The position numbers were made by a program, and so were the translations under genes. The notes beneath the pieces were generated by a model. It was not told where the DNA came from, did not search any database, and worked only from the letters and a program-made list of their open reading frames with translations. A stretch of 58,051 nt of DNA from JAWXCM01 sp034408745 (GTDB lineage Bacteria; Acidobacteriota; Terriglobia; Bryobacterales; Bryobacteraceae). Below are positions 34,376 through 41,305 of this stretch, in pieces. How positions within the stretch are numbered: the stretch's first letter is position 1; every line of letters begins with the position of its first letter. The DNA is taken from the NCBI GenBank assembly GCA_034408745.1, contig JAWXCM010000269.1:1-58051 (forward strand), in the 5' to 3' direction.

Positions 34376-34612
34376 TTGAGTGGTTGATTGACAACCCTCA
34401 TGGTATGTTCGCACAGCGTTGCCGGGGTCGCGCCTGGCCACTCTGGATGCGGAGTTGCCCATTCGTCACGTGCGTTGCCCGGCACGTCCGGGAAGCCTTG
34501 TCGAAGCGGAATGCAGTCCAGCCACATCCCAGGCCTTTGAGGCGCTCAGTCTCCGCTGGTCGCCGAGTCACATTTGTCGTGCGCGCGCAAGGCACGTGGC
34601 GTCTTGTTGTGC
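34376..34612. other. Gap without recognisable gene
   Basis: This stretch lies between the transposase remnant and the ArsR gene. Its short open frames have no family-like sequence, no ribosome-binding site and no palindrome of note. It may be more debris of the insertion element. Confidence 0.4.
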
Positions 34613-34972
34613 TCAGCCGCGGCGTACTCGCTTGCCGGCCATCTCGGCGAGCTCATTACGTGCATCCTCCTCCACACGCTTGCACACCAGCTGGCAGATC
34701 TTCAAAATAGTTGGATCCGATATGGAATAGACGATGTTAATTCCCTCGCGGCGGCGGCCAACGAGACCAGCATCGTGCAGGTTTTGCAGATGTCGTGAGA
34801 CATTCGACTGATTGGCTCCAACTCGTTCGGCTATTTCGCCTGCGGGCGCTTCCCCCGGCTCGAGCACTTGCAGGATGCGCAGCCGAAGCGGCTCACCGAG
34901 CGCTCGAAACCGAGCGGCAACAACTTCCATCATCCGATCACTGAGCGGCGGATTCCGCTTACGGCTGGACAC
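34613..34972 (-). CDS. ArsR/SmtB-family transcriptional regulator
   Basis: A 119-residue winged-helix repressor: RFRALGEPLRLRILQVLEPGEAPAGEIAERVGANQSNVSRHLQNLHDAGLVGRRREG is the typical fold with the recognition helix NQSNVSRHL. The metal-binding ELCVCDL motif of SmtB/ArsR is not present and cysteines are scarce (one near the C-terminus), so it may sense something other than a metal, for example a redox or sulfur signal. It is divergent from the TlpA-DUF302 genes with an operator-like palindrome between them. Confidence 0.9.
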   Translation of the reverse strand: MSSRKRNPPLSDRMMEVVAARFRALGEPLRLRILQVLEPGEAPAGEIAERVGANQSNVSRHLQNLHDAGLVGRRREGINIVYSISDPTILKICQLVCKRVEEDARNELAEMAGKRVRRG

Positions 34973-34986
34973 AACTGACCTCGCTA

Positions 34987-35004
34987 TATGAGTATATGCT
35001 CATA
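34987..35004. promoter_or_regulatory. ArsR-type operator palindrome
   Basis: TATGAG-TATATG-CTCATA is a perfect 6-6-6 inverted repeat in the 106-base divergent region between the ArsR gene and the TlpA-like gene. Position, spacing and the ATATGA-type arms match ArsR/SmtB operators, so it probably controls both directions. Confidence 0.65.
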
Positions 35005-35078
35005 CGATCAAAAAAGTTGGCGCACAGGTGCGACCTTTTGCCGCGATTTGAGTCTTCTCAAGCAGGGAGAAGTTGTAC

Positions 35079-35642
35079 ATGAGATTTGACCGGCCCCCGT
35101 GGATGCGAAAGCTTGTAAGAACCATGGGGGTTACATTGCTGGCCGGCGCAGCAATCTACGCCTTTTCACCGGCGGTTCGAAACCAGTTCGGTTCCGTGAA
35201 TCCTGTAGCGAAACGTACTCACGCCGGCACTTTCACTGTTGAAACTCTGGGTGGAGAGAAGTGGTCACTTGCGGAGCATCGCGGCAAGGTCGTGCTCGTG
35301 AACTTCTGGGCCACCTGGTGCCCTCCCTGTCGCATTGAGACTCCGGCTCTGGTGGATCTGCACAGGAAGTATGCGGATCGCGGGTTCACAGTTGCCGGAG
35401 TCACGATGGACGAGGAGCCAGCGGAAGCTGTACCTGCGTTCGTGAAGAAATACGGAATCCCCTATCCAATCTTGACGCCGACGGCCGAGTTGTCTCTTCT
35501 CAATCGGGTTGAGGCGATCCCTGCGAGCGTACTGATCGACAAGTCCGGACGGGTCGCCCGCACATACATTGGCCTCGTCACTGAAATCGGCTTGCGCGAC
35601 GACATTGAGACGCTGCTCTCGGAGAATGCAGGAGGTGGGTGA
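35079..35642 (+). CDS. TlpA-like membrane-anchored thioredoxin
   Basis: A 187-residue protein: one N-terminal membrane helix (TMGVTLLAGAAIYAFSPAV) and a periplasmic thioredoxin-fold domain with FWATWCPPCRIETPAL (active site CPPC) and the cis-proline EAIPASVLIDKSG. It should act as a thiol:disulfide oxidoreductase. GGGAGA precedes ATG 35079 by nine bases. It overlaps the next short gene by ATGA and probably starts an ArsR-controlled operon. Confidence 0.9.
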   Translation: MRFDRPPWMRKLVRTMGVTLLAGAAIYAFSPAVRNQFGSVNPVAKRTHAGTFTVETLGGEKWSLAEHRGKVVLVNFWATWCPPCRIETPALVDLHRKYADRGFTVAGVTMDEEPAEAVPAFVKKYGIPYPILTPTAELSLLNRVEAIPASVLIDKSGRVARTYIGLVTEIGLRDDIETLLSENAGGG

Positions 35643-35911
35643 TGACACGCCCGAGACGAGTCTGGCTTTTACTGTGCGGACTGGTGCCAGGTGCGCTTAC
35701 GGCCATCGGGCAGCGGACCACTGACAGTGAAAACCGAAAGGTGCATCGCGCAGTCATCGAGGTCAAGGCCGAAGCCGCCTCGCAATGGGAAGCAGTGCTG
35801 CAGTATCGGATTGCCACGAACGCGATGCTGGCCGACGGCGGCCACCATTACAGGGCGTTGAGCCGCGGCGTTGACCGCCGTCAACTGGAAGCTCAGTACG
35901 ACATCATCTGA
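35642..35911 (+). pseudogene. Probable truncated DsrE-like protein
   Basis: An 89-residue frame with a perfect ribosome-binding site (AGGAGGTG) and a signal peptide-like start. VHRAVIEVKAEAASQWEAVL followed by a helix resembles the first half of periplasmic DsrE-family proteins, which continue with a VxxVAHGxGL strand that is missing here. In another frame after 35911 there is LRKRGRITAPEL, reminiscent of the family's NTMRKRxIT block, which suggests a frameshift. It could also be a short genuine protein. Confidence 0.45.
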
Positions 35912-36000
35912 AAGTGTGCTCCGCAAGCGTGGGCGGATCACTGCGCCGGAACTCGGCCGCACTGGCAAAGCGAAGGACGATTAAAAGGGAGGCAGGTCTG

Positions 36001-36381
36001 ATGGTTTTCGAAATGGAGTCTCGCAAGGACCTCGCTGCGATTGATGCAGCGATACGCGAATCCGCCGCACGGCATAAGTTTGGCGTGCTGTCCGTGATTA
36101 ATCTCAAGGAGAAGATGATGGAGAAGGGGATCGACTTCAGCCCCGAGTGCAGTGTTTACGAGGTCTGTAATCCGCACCAGGCGAAACGCGCGCTGGAAGG
36201 GAACGGCGCCGTCTCGACGGTGTTGCCATGCCGCATCTCCGTGTATGGCTCAGCTGGTGCGTACAAAGTCGCAACGCTGCTGCCCACGACAATGATGGCT
36301 GCGTTCGGGACGCCGGAGGTCGACGAGGTGGCCCGTGAAGTAGAAGCGGACATCGTCGCCATGGTCAGGGAATCGGTATAG
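36001..36381 (+). CDS. DUF302 domain protein
   Basis: A 126-residue protein matching DUF302 closely: FGVLSVINLKEKMMEKGIDF, CSVYEVCNPHQAKRALE and STVLPCRISVY. The fold resembles a small alpha/beta domain often linked to sulfur or redox genes; the biochemical role is unknown. ATG 36001 has GGAGG nine bases upstream. The open frame runs further upstream to 35914, but without family-like sequence. The downstream start at 36391 is ten bases away. Confidence 0.85.
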   Translation: MVFEMESRKDLAAIDAAIRESAARHKFGVLSVINLKEKMMEKGIDFSPECSVYEVCNPHQAKRALEGNGAVSTVLPCRISVYGSAGAYKVATLLPTTMMAAFGTPEVDEVAREVEADIVAMVRESV

Positions 36382-36390
36382 GAGGTCATC

Positions 36391-36567
36391 ATGCCGCAAT
36401 GGTTTTACATCCTCGTCCTGTTTATCGGCTACGTAATCGTCATGAAGTGGATCTTGCCGCGCCTTGGTGTCCCCACGTGAATGGCCGGATCTTGTGACGT
36501 CGAGTCTCGACGTACCCGTGCATCGCGCGAGGAGTCCGGCAAAGTTCCGCCGGCTGGTGGCGTGTAG
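36391..36567 (+). CDS. Small membrane protein, candidate selenoprotein (in-frame TGA at 36478)
   Basis: ATG 36391 is preceded by a perfect ribosome-binding site (AGGAGGT) and encodes one hydrophobic helix (WFYILVLFIGYVIVMKWILP) and the turn RLGVPT, then TGA (36478-36480). The frame continues after the TGA as MAGSCDVESRRT and stops at TAG 36565-36567. A perfect hairpin, ACGTCGA-GTC-TCGACGT (36497-36513), lies 16 bases after the TGA and its loop starts with G 24 bases after it. This meets the usual description of a bacterial SECIS. Reading TGA as selenocysteine gives 58 residues with a T-U-x4-C pair. If not, it is a 29-residue membrane peptide. It sits in an operon with redox genes. Confidence 0.55.
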
Positions 36568-36837
36568 GTATGGTGCCGCGGCCCCAAACGGGTGACCGTC
36601 AGTGGAGAATCCTAAATGCAGTGAATTGAGTTTGGAATTTTCGCCTGCGCGCTCGCGGCCCGGCGCAGCTGTTTCGCGACGGCTTGTCCAGTCGATCCCG
36701 ACGGCAACGGCATGCGCCTGGTCGTCGTCTAGCGGGGCGCGGGTCAAGTTAACATCAATTCAAACGCGGTGTCGAAATCAGACCGTGACCGACATGCGGC
36801 ACTCGCGCGAGTGTGGCCCAAAGTCGTCTAATTGCTA
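36568..36837. other. Gap without recognisable gene
   Basis: About 270 bases between the small membrane protein and the ClC pseudogene. Open frames here lack start signals and family-like sequence. I see no promoter or terminator that I would defend. Confidence 0.4.
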
Positions 36838-38041
36838 ATGGGTCCGAATACCGTTCCTCCCACGATTCAGAGTCCCGGGTCCCTACGCTTCTGGGTGGCG
36901 CTGGCGTTAACGGGTGTTTTCACCGGCGTGTCCGCCATCGGCCTCGCGCTGTTGTTGGAGTTTGTCCAGCGAACCGCCTGGAATGCAGGGTCGGACGGCT
37001 TCATCGCGGCGGTGAGTCGCGCGTCCCCTGCGCACCGCATCGGGGTGCTGCTGTTGGCCGGCCTGCTGACGGCCACCGCGCAACTGGTGCTTCGCCATGT
37101 TTCCTCCGCTAACGGAATCGACACGACGGCTGCGATCTGGTTCTACGCAGGCAGGATGCCTGTGCTCCGCACGCTAGTGCAGTGGTGTCGCTTGTTGGGG
37201 TCGGGCTCGGAGTTTCACTCGGCAGGGAGGGCGCGCCCCAGCAGTTCGGCGCCTCAATAGCCAATATCCTTTGCGACCGCCTGAGGCTGCCCGACGAACA
37301 ACGGCGACTCATTGTGGCGTGCGGCGCGGGCGGCGGTATGGGCGCAGCATATGGCGTAACGCTGGGCGGAGCCCTTTATTCGCTGGAGGTGTTTCGGGGA
37401 GTCCTCGCGCCGCGCTTCGTTCTGCCGGCGTTGTTCACAGCGATCATCGCAACCGCCACTTCCTTCCTCGTACTGCCGGATGCGATCACCTACACTGTTC
37501 CGGAACTCTCGCCCACGCAGCTCGTCATCGGCGCGGCTCTCCTCATCGGACTGATCATGGGTGTCGCGGCTGCCGGCCTTGTTCGCGCGGTCGCCTGGGC
37601 CGAACGCAACAAGCCGACTGGACCAATGCGGCTGGTTCTGCCGTTTGTCGCGACAGGAGCCCTGGGCGTGCTCTCATGGTGATTCTCTGCATCCGGACTG
37701 GAATTCCCGGAGGTCTGTTTACGCCATCCCTGACCATTGGAGCGCTTGCGGGCTGTGTCATCGGGGGTGGGCTCGCTTCTCCTGGTGTGGATGTTACACC
37801 GGAGTCTGCTGCTCTCCTCGGCGCCGCAGCGACAGTGGCCGCGACCACGCAGGGGCCTGTTTCCACGATCGTGCTGATGCTGGAACTGACTGGCGGGAAC
37901 AGATCGCTGTTGATTCCCGTTGCCCTTGCGGTGACGGTGGCAACGGTGGTCGCACGCAGTATCGACTACCGGTCCATCTACGAAGCCCGGCTCACAGAGG
38001 AGCAGGTCCGCGAACGCCTGAGGATTCGACAACTGGCCTGA
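36838..38041 (+). pseudogene. ClC-type chloride channel/antiporter gene with two frameshifts
   Basis: Three frames join to one ClC protein. Frame one (from ATG 36838) gives FWVALALTGVFTGVSAIGLALL and TAAIWFYAGRMPVLRTLV. Near 37180 it shifts to a frame with SLVGVGLGVSLGREGAP (the GREGP selectivity-filter motif) and ACGAGGGMGAAYGVTLGGAL. Near 37675 it shifts again to CIRTGIPGGLFTPSLTIGAL and TTQGPVSTIVLMLELTG, ending at 38041. Neither break is in a homopolymer, and both interrupt conserved segments, so the gene is probably dead. It lies at the end of the decayed island. Confidence 0.8.
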
Positions 38042-38124
38042 AGCTTCGCCGAGTGGTACGAGAACAGCGAGCGGCTCCGAGAGAGCCTCGGAGCCGCGGC
38101 AGGTGAAGTGCGCTCAGTTGGAAA

Positions 38125-38907
38125 TCAGTTCCACGCGGGAGTGCCGTCGGGATTGCGCAGCACGATCTTGCGGCCGGCGCTGTCGGTTATGGTCAGCGCC
38201 ACCAGTTCTTCCCTGCAGGTCGATGCCGCATAGGTGACCGTGAGCTTCTGCCCGGCAGTGATCTCAAAGTCGGCGGCCAGCAGTACTCTTTCCGGTCCAA
38301 CCCGGAACGTGAGCAGCTTCCCGTCGGCGGTTGCGAGGACCAGTGACGGAAACTGGATCCCGATACCCGCCGTGGTCTTGTCCACGGTTCCGGCGACGGT
38401 GGCGACACTGGCGCCGTCGAGGCAACCCTGGCACTCACCCGTGCCGTTGCCCATGCCGCCGGAGCCACTGCCCTGCCCCTGGCGCTGCCCGTTTCCGGCT
38501 GCCATACCTCCGGTCCACAACGGAAGCCCGGCAGCGTCCCGAAGCCTCAGGAATGCAGTTCCCTTCGTCACATCGACAGCGTACAGATATTTGTCTGCCG
38601 CGTTGTTGGAGGGCGCGACGGTCAGCTTCAGGGTGTCGCCAGTCTTTATCTCGATGTCGGCGTCGAGGAGGAACCAGGCAGGAGCGAGCTTGACCTGCGA
38701 CTGGCTGATGACGATCGTCGGATATTGGGCGCCATACCCGATGCTGACATCCGTCACGGCGCCGGAGATGACCTTCGCGGCGGACATGTTCAGCCCGGTT
38801 CCATTGGGCGTGCCGGACGGGGCCTGTGGTCCACGCGGACCCTGGGCGTTCGCGGCAACGGCGGCGGCGAGGAGCAGGGTCAAGTTGATTGTCTGTATTC
38901 GGTTCAT
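38125..38907 (-). CDS. Exported protein with two copies of a small beta domain
   Basis: A 260-residue protein with signal peptide (LTLLLAAAVAANAQ). Two units of about 90 residues are visible: ISGAVTDVSIGYG to LRLRDAAGLPLWTGG (about 45-140) and VAGTVDKTTAGIG to KIVLRNPDGTPAW (about 170-259), separated by a Gly/Gln/Ser-rich linker. A third copy of the same pattern is in the gene at 40499-40903. ATG 38907 has GGAGG seven bases upstream. It lies 81 bases after the cytochrome gene, and a CGGAGCGCTCCG palindrome (38940-38951) sits in the gap. Role unknown, probably a periplasmic partner of the cytochrome. Confidence 0.75.
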   Translation of the reverse strand: MNRIQTINLTLLLAAAVAANAQGPRGPQAPSGTPNGTGLNMSAAKVISGAVTDVSIGYGAQYPTIVISQSQVKLAPAWFLLDADIEIKTGDTLKLTVAPSNNAADKYLYAVDVTKGTAFLRLRDAAGLPLWTGGMAAGNGQRQGQGSGSGGMGNGTGECQGCLDGASVATVAGTVDKTTAGIGIQFPSLVLATADGKLLTFRVGPERVLLAADFEITAGQKLTVTYAASTCREELVALTITDSAGRKIVLRNPDGTPAWN

Positions 38908-38988
38908 GAGAACCTCCTTTACGCTTTTGTATCCGTGCACGGAGCGCTCCGAAGTGCCATCCGTTGCAAGTGACTGAGAGTACATGGT

Positions 38989-40524
38989 TCAGCGAGCCGA
39001 ATCGCCTGGCTGGTGCGCAGATCCTGCGTTCCCGGACGGTTTGTCACGCAAGGCCTGCGGAGACGGAGAATGCCGGACATCGACGCGTCGGATAACAACC
39101 GGCGCGCGATGCGTGGTAATGCCCGCGGAATCCAATGGCCGAATGCTTTGATAACAGGCCTCGACTGTCGCCGAATACGCAGCGCCTCTCAATTGCGGCA
39201 GTCTGTATACGACTGTGTCCGAACCCGCGACGAAATCACCGTCGCCATCGACGCCCGCGGCTGCGGTCCATTTCCCTGGCTGGAATCCGGCTGGAAGTAT
39301 GCGGTTGTCTTTCCGAAAGCGGACGGCCTGGGTGAAGGCGGATGCAAGCTCTCCTGCAGCCGTCTCCATCACCGCTTCGTACACCATGGTCTGTTTCGGG
39401 TCCGTGATCTCATTTCTGTGTGGCTCGTAGCGCAACGCCGACTGCAGAGCGCCGGTGATGGGGTCCCAGTTGCCCGACTCAAAGACTGCTTTGCCGGCCG
39501 CATCGCGCACGGTAACGTGCAGCCACAGCCTGCGAACGGGCAACCCCGTAGGGAGTTTATGCCCCGCATTATTGTTGACCTTAACGCGGATCGAAGTCGG
39601 CCCCGGCGTTACGTCCATGGACAACGCAGTCTCGAGGAACTTCTCCGTTGCCGCGGCCCGCGACGAGTAATCCACGTTTGGCACGGTTGACGCGAGCGTC
39701 CGCAGCATCTGCACGTTGGCTCCGATGAACGTGTGCTGCCCTACCGGCGTCCTCGGCCGGGTTGGTGGAAATGCGCCGCCCCCGGGACGCTGTGCAATGT
39801 ACTCCGGAGCGAGCTGGCCAGAGGCATCGCGGAGTTGTGGAACGTGGCAACTCTGGCAGGAGACGTTTCGCGAGGGCCATGCACTGGCACGCCATTCCAG
39901 GTATGTTGCCTGCTCGGCGAAAAATGGCTTGCCCGCTGCATCCGCCAGCAGCAGCGTATGGCAGGAGCCGCACAGCGCCGAGTCGAGAATGTGATGAGAC
40001 GCTTGTGGCTCCAGGCCTGTGTGGTGGAGCATGGGCATGGCGAACGGCTTCTCATGCGGGCCATAGATCACCGGCTCAGTGGCGATGGTGAAGCCCCCTG
40101 TGAACGACGCCTCCGTCCCGAGCGTCCGTGGCTCGATGCGATGACAGACGGTACATGTGACGCCTTCCCGGCCGAGGTCGGTCCGTTCGGCAAGCCGCAT
40201 CTTTGTCCCGGACGAACGCCGGCCGTACTGATCGGCCGCAGAATGACAACGGAGGCACTTGTCCTCCACTGACGAGCCTGAGGCCACCGACTCTCGCCGG
40301 ACCTGCGCTTCCCAGTAAGGGTCGATGCCTGCGGACGCCATCATGCTCGACTTCCATGACACAAAATGGCCCGGCGCTTTTGTCAGCACGCCGGGCCAGG
40401 AATGGCAGAGGGCGCAGTCGGTGGCAGGCGGGAACTCTGGCGCCCCGCTTAACCACCCCGCACCGTTGCCAAGGATCACGGCCGTCCAGACGACGGCCTT
40501 AAGTACTGCCTTCTGCGCGTACAT
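38989..40524 (-). CDS. Multihaem (five CxxCH) cytochrome c family protein
   Basis: A 511-residue exported protein with five haem-binding motifs: CALCH, CLRCH, CTVCH, CGSCH and CQSCH, all in the first half; the second half (from about 260) is beta-rich (NNAGHKLPTGLPVRRLWLHV). The order resembles octahaem/pentahaem cytochrome families that transfer electrons to terminal reductases. ATG 40524 begins the signal peptide and overlaps the end of the upstream gene by 26 bases. Neighbours suggest that it belongs to the sigma-54-controlled operon beginning at 41107. Confidence 0.85.
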   Translation of the reverse strand: MYAQKAVLKAVVWTAVILGNGAGWLSGAPEFPPATDCALCHSWPGVLTKAPGHFVSWKSSMMASAGIDPYWEAQVRRESVASGSSVEDKCLRCHSAADQYGRRSSGTKMRLAERTDLGREGVTCTVCHRIEPRTLGTEASFTGGFTIATEPVIYGPHEKPFAMPMLHHTGLEPQASHHILDSALCGSCHTLLLADAAGKPFFAEQATYLEWRASAWPSRNVSCQSCHVPQLRDASGQLAPEYIAQRPGGGAFPPTRPRTPVGQHTFIGANVQMLRTLASTVPNVDYSSRAAATEKFLETALSMDVTPGPTSIRVKVNNNAGHKLPTGLPVRRLWLHVTVRDAAGKAVFESGNWDPITGALQSALRYEPHRNEITDPKQTMVYEAVMETAAGELASAFTQAVRFRKDNRILPAGFQPGKWTAAAGVDGDGDFVAGSDTVVYRLPQLRGAAYSATVEACYQSIRPLDSAGITTHRAPVVIRRVDVRHSPSPQALRDKPSGNAGSAHQPGDSAR

Positions 40525-40903
40525 AGGCTCCTGGTCCTCCGCGCCAGACGGGCCACCCATTCTGATCGCGGAGTTTGATTGTCTTGTTCTCGGCCGGAAC
40601 GCGAATCTCGATGGCGACCACGAAGTCGGGCAACTGGTAGCCCTTGATCTGGACCTCAGTCCCGACCCGTGCGTTGAAGTTCTGCTCCATCAGGTAACGA
40701 ATCGACCCGAGCACGACCTTTGTGGTCGTTCCGTTGGCGTCCACCTGTATCGAGGGCATCCCGTACTGTGGCCCGAAGGAGTTTACCCTGGTGATGCGTC
40801 CGCGGATTTGCACGACCGGGTTCGCCGCAACCGGCGCTTTCACCGGCTCAGCGGGCCAGGCGGCCACCGCGAGCAAGAGTCCAGCCAGCATTACGCGACG
40901 CAT
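40499..40903 (-). CDS. Exported single-copy beta-domain protein
   Basis: A 134-residue protein with signal peptide (MLAGLLLAVAAWPAEP). The mature part matches the repeat unit of the gene at 38125-38907: an IRGRITRVNSFGPQYGMPSI opening, then VGTEVQIKGYQ, and an ending IKLRDQNGWPVWRGG like LRLRDAAGLPLWTGG there. It overlaps the cytochrome gene by 26 bases and starts nine bases after the stop of the small Cys-rich gene. Probably a periplasmic component of the same electron-transfer system. Confidence 0.75.
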   Translation of the reverse strand: MRRVMLAGLLLAVAAWPAEPVKAPVAANPVVQIRGRITRVNSFGPQYGMPSIQVDANGTTTKVVLGSIRYLMEQNFNARVGTEVQIKGYQLPDFVVAIEIRVPAENKTIKLRDQNGWPVWRGGPGAYVRAEGST

Positions 40904-40912
40904 CGTGTGCCT

Positions 40913-41107
40913 CTACTTTGACTGTCCCTGCTGATTGCCGCCGCCGCCCTGAGTTCGGGGGCATTTGGGATTCTGGCACTCAGCCGGATTGCCCTTGCCT
41001 TCTCCCCGCGGACATTTGCCCTGGTTTCCATTCTTGCCGCACTGCGCCCATGCTCCCGTGGTGAGCGCCAGCGCCACCACTACGGTCGTCAAAAAACGAA
41101 TTATCAT
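40913..41107 (-). CDS. Small exported Cys/Gly-rich protein
   Basis: A 64-residue protein with a clear signal peptide (LTTVVVALALTTGAWAQ), leaving about 40 residues with four cysteines (CGKNGNQGKC, ECQNPKC) and many Gly, Asn and Gln. There is no CxxCH. ATG 41107 has GGAGG six bases upstream and a sigma-54 promoter match just before. First gene of the cytochrome operon. A metal- or disulfide-bound periplasmic peptide is likely; the role is unknown. Confidence 0.7.
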   Translation of the reverse strand: MIIRFLTTVVVALALTTGAWAQCGKNGNQGKCPRGEGKGNPAECQNPKCPRTQGGGGNQQGQSK

Positions 41108-41130
41108 TGTCAGCCTCCGCCAGTCCTGGG

Positions 41131-41146
41131 TGCACGCCTCGCGCCA
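41131..41146 (-). promoter_or_regulatory. Sigma-54 (-24/-12) promoter of the cytochrome operon
   Basis: On the minus strand the sequence reads TGGCGCG-AGGC-GTGCA, with GG and GC separated by exactly ten bases. It agrees with the consensus TGGCACG-N4-TTGCA at all but two positions. The predicted start of transcription is about 41120, giving a 13-base leader containing the GGAGG of the gene at 41107. An NtrC-type activator is encoded just on the other side. Confidence 0.6.
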
Positions 41147-41188
41147 CGCCGTAAGTGACTGCAAACGCGAGGAGAAGGTGTGCTCAGC

Positions 41189-41237
41189 TGCGCAGGCTTT
41201 GCGCACCTGCACAGTGATGTCCCGCAAACGTTGCGCA
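41189..41237. repeat. TGCGCA motif repeats (candidate activator-binding sites)
   Basis: TGCGCA occurs at 41189-41194, 41200-41205 and 41232-41237, spaced 11 and 32 bases, about one and three helical turns. They lie 45-110 bases upstream of the sigma-54 promoter on the minus strand, the usual place for NtrC-type enhancer sites. Two more copies (TGCGCACCTTGCGCA) occur near 43872, ahead of the small gene at 44012. Confidence 0.45.
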
Positions 41238-41305
41238 GCGGCGAAGCGCGGAGGATCTGAAAACACACTGTCACCCGCGGCACCGGATTGCTTCTTCTAT
41301 ACCGG

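Noticed and set aside
35642..36000. TGA after the DsrE-like fragment (35909-35911) as a second selenocysteine codon
   Set aside because: The continuation in frame does not resemble DsrE proteins, and no SECIS-like hairpin was seen at the right distance. A frameshift explains the data better.
38930..38975. TGGCAC on the minus strand as a -24 element for the gene at 38907
   Set aside because: No GC lies at the required ten-base spacing; candidates are at nine or eleven.
41276..41300. CGGCAC-N4-TTGC as a sigma-54 promoter for the kinase gene
   Set aside because: The spacing between GG and GC is nine, not ten. Sigma-54 promoters tolerate spacing changes poorly.
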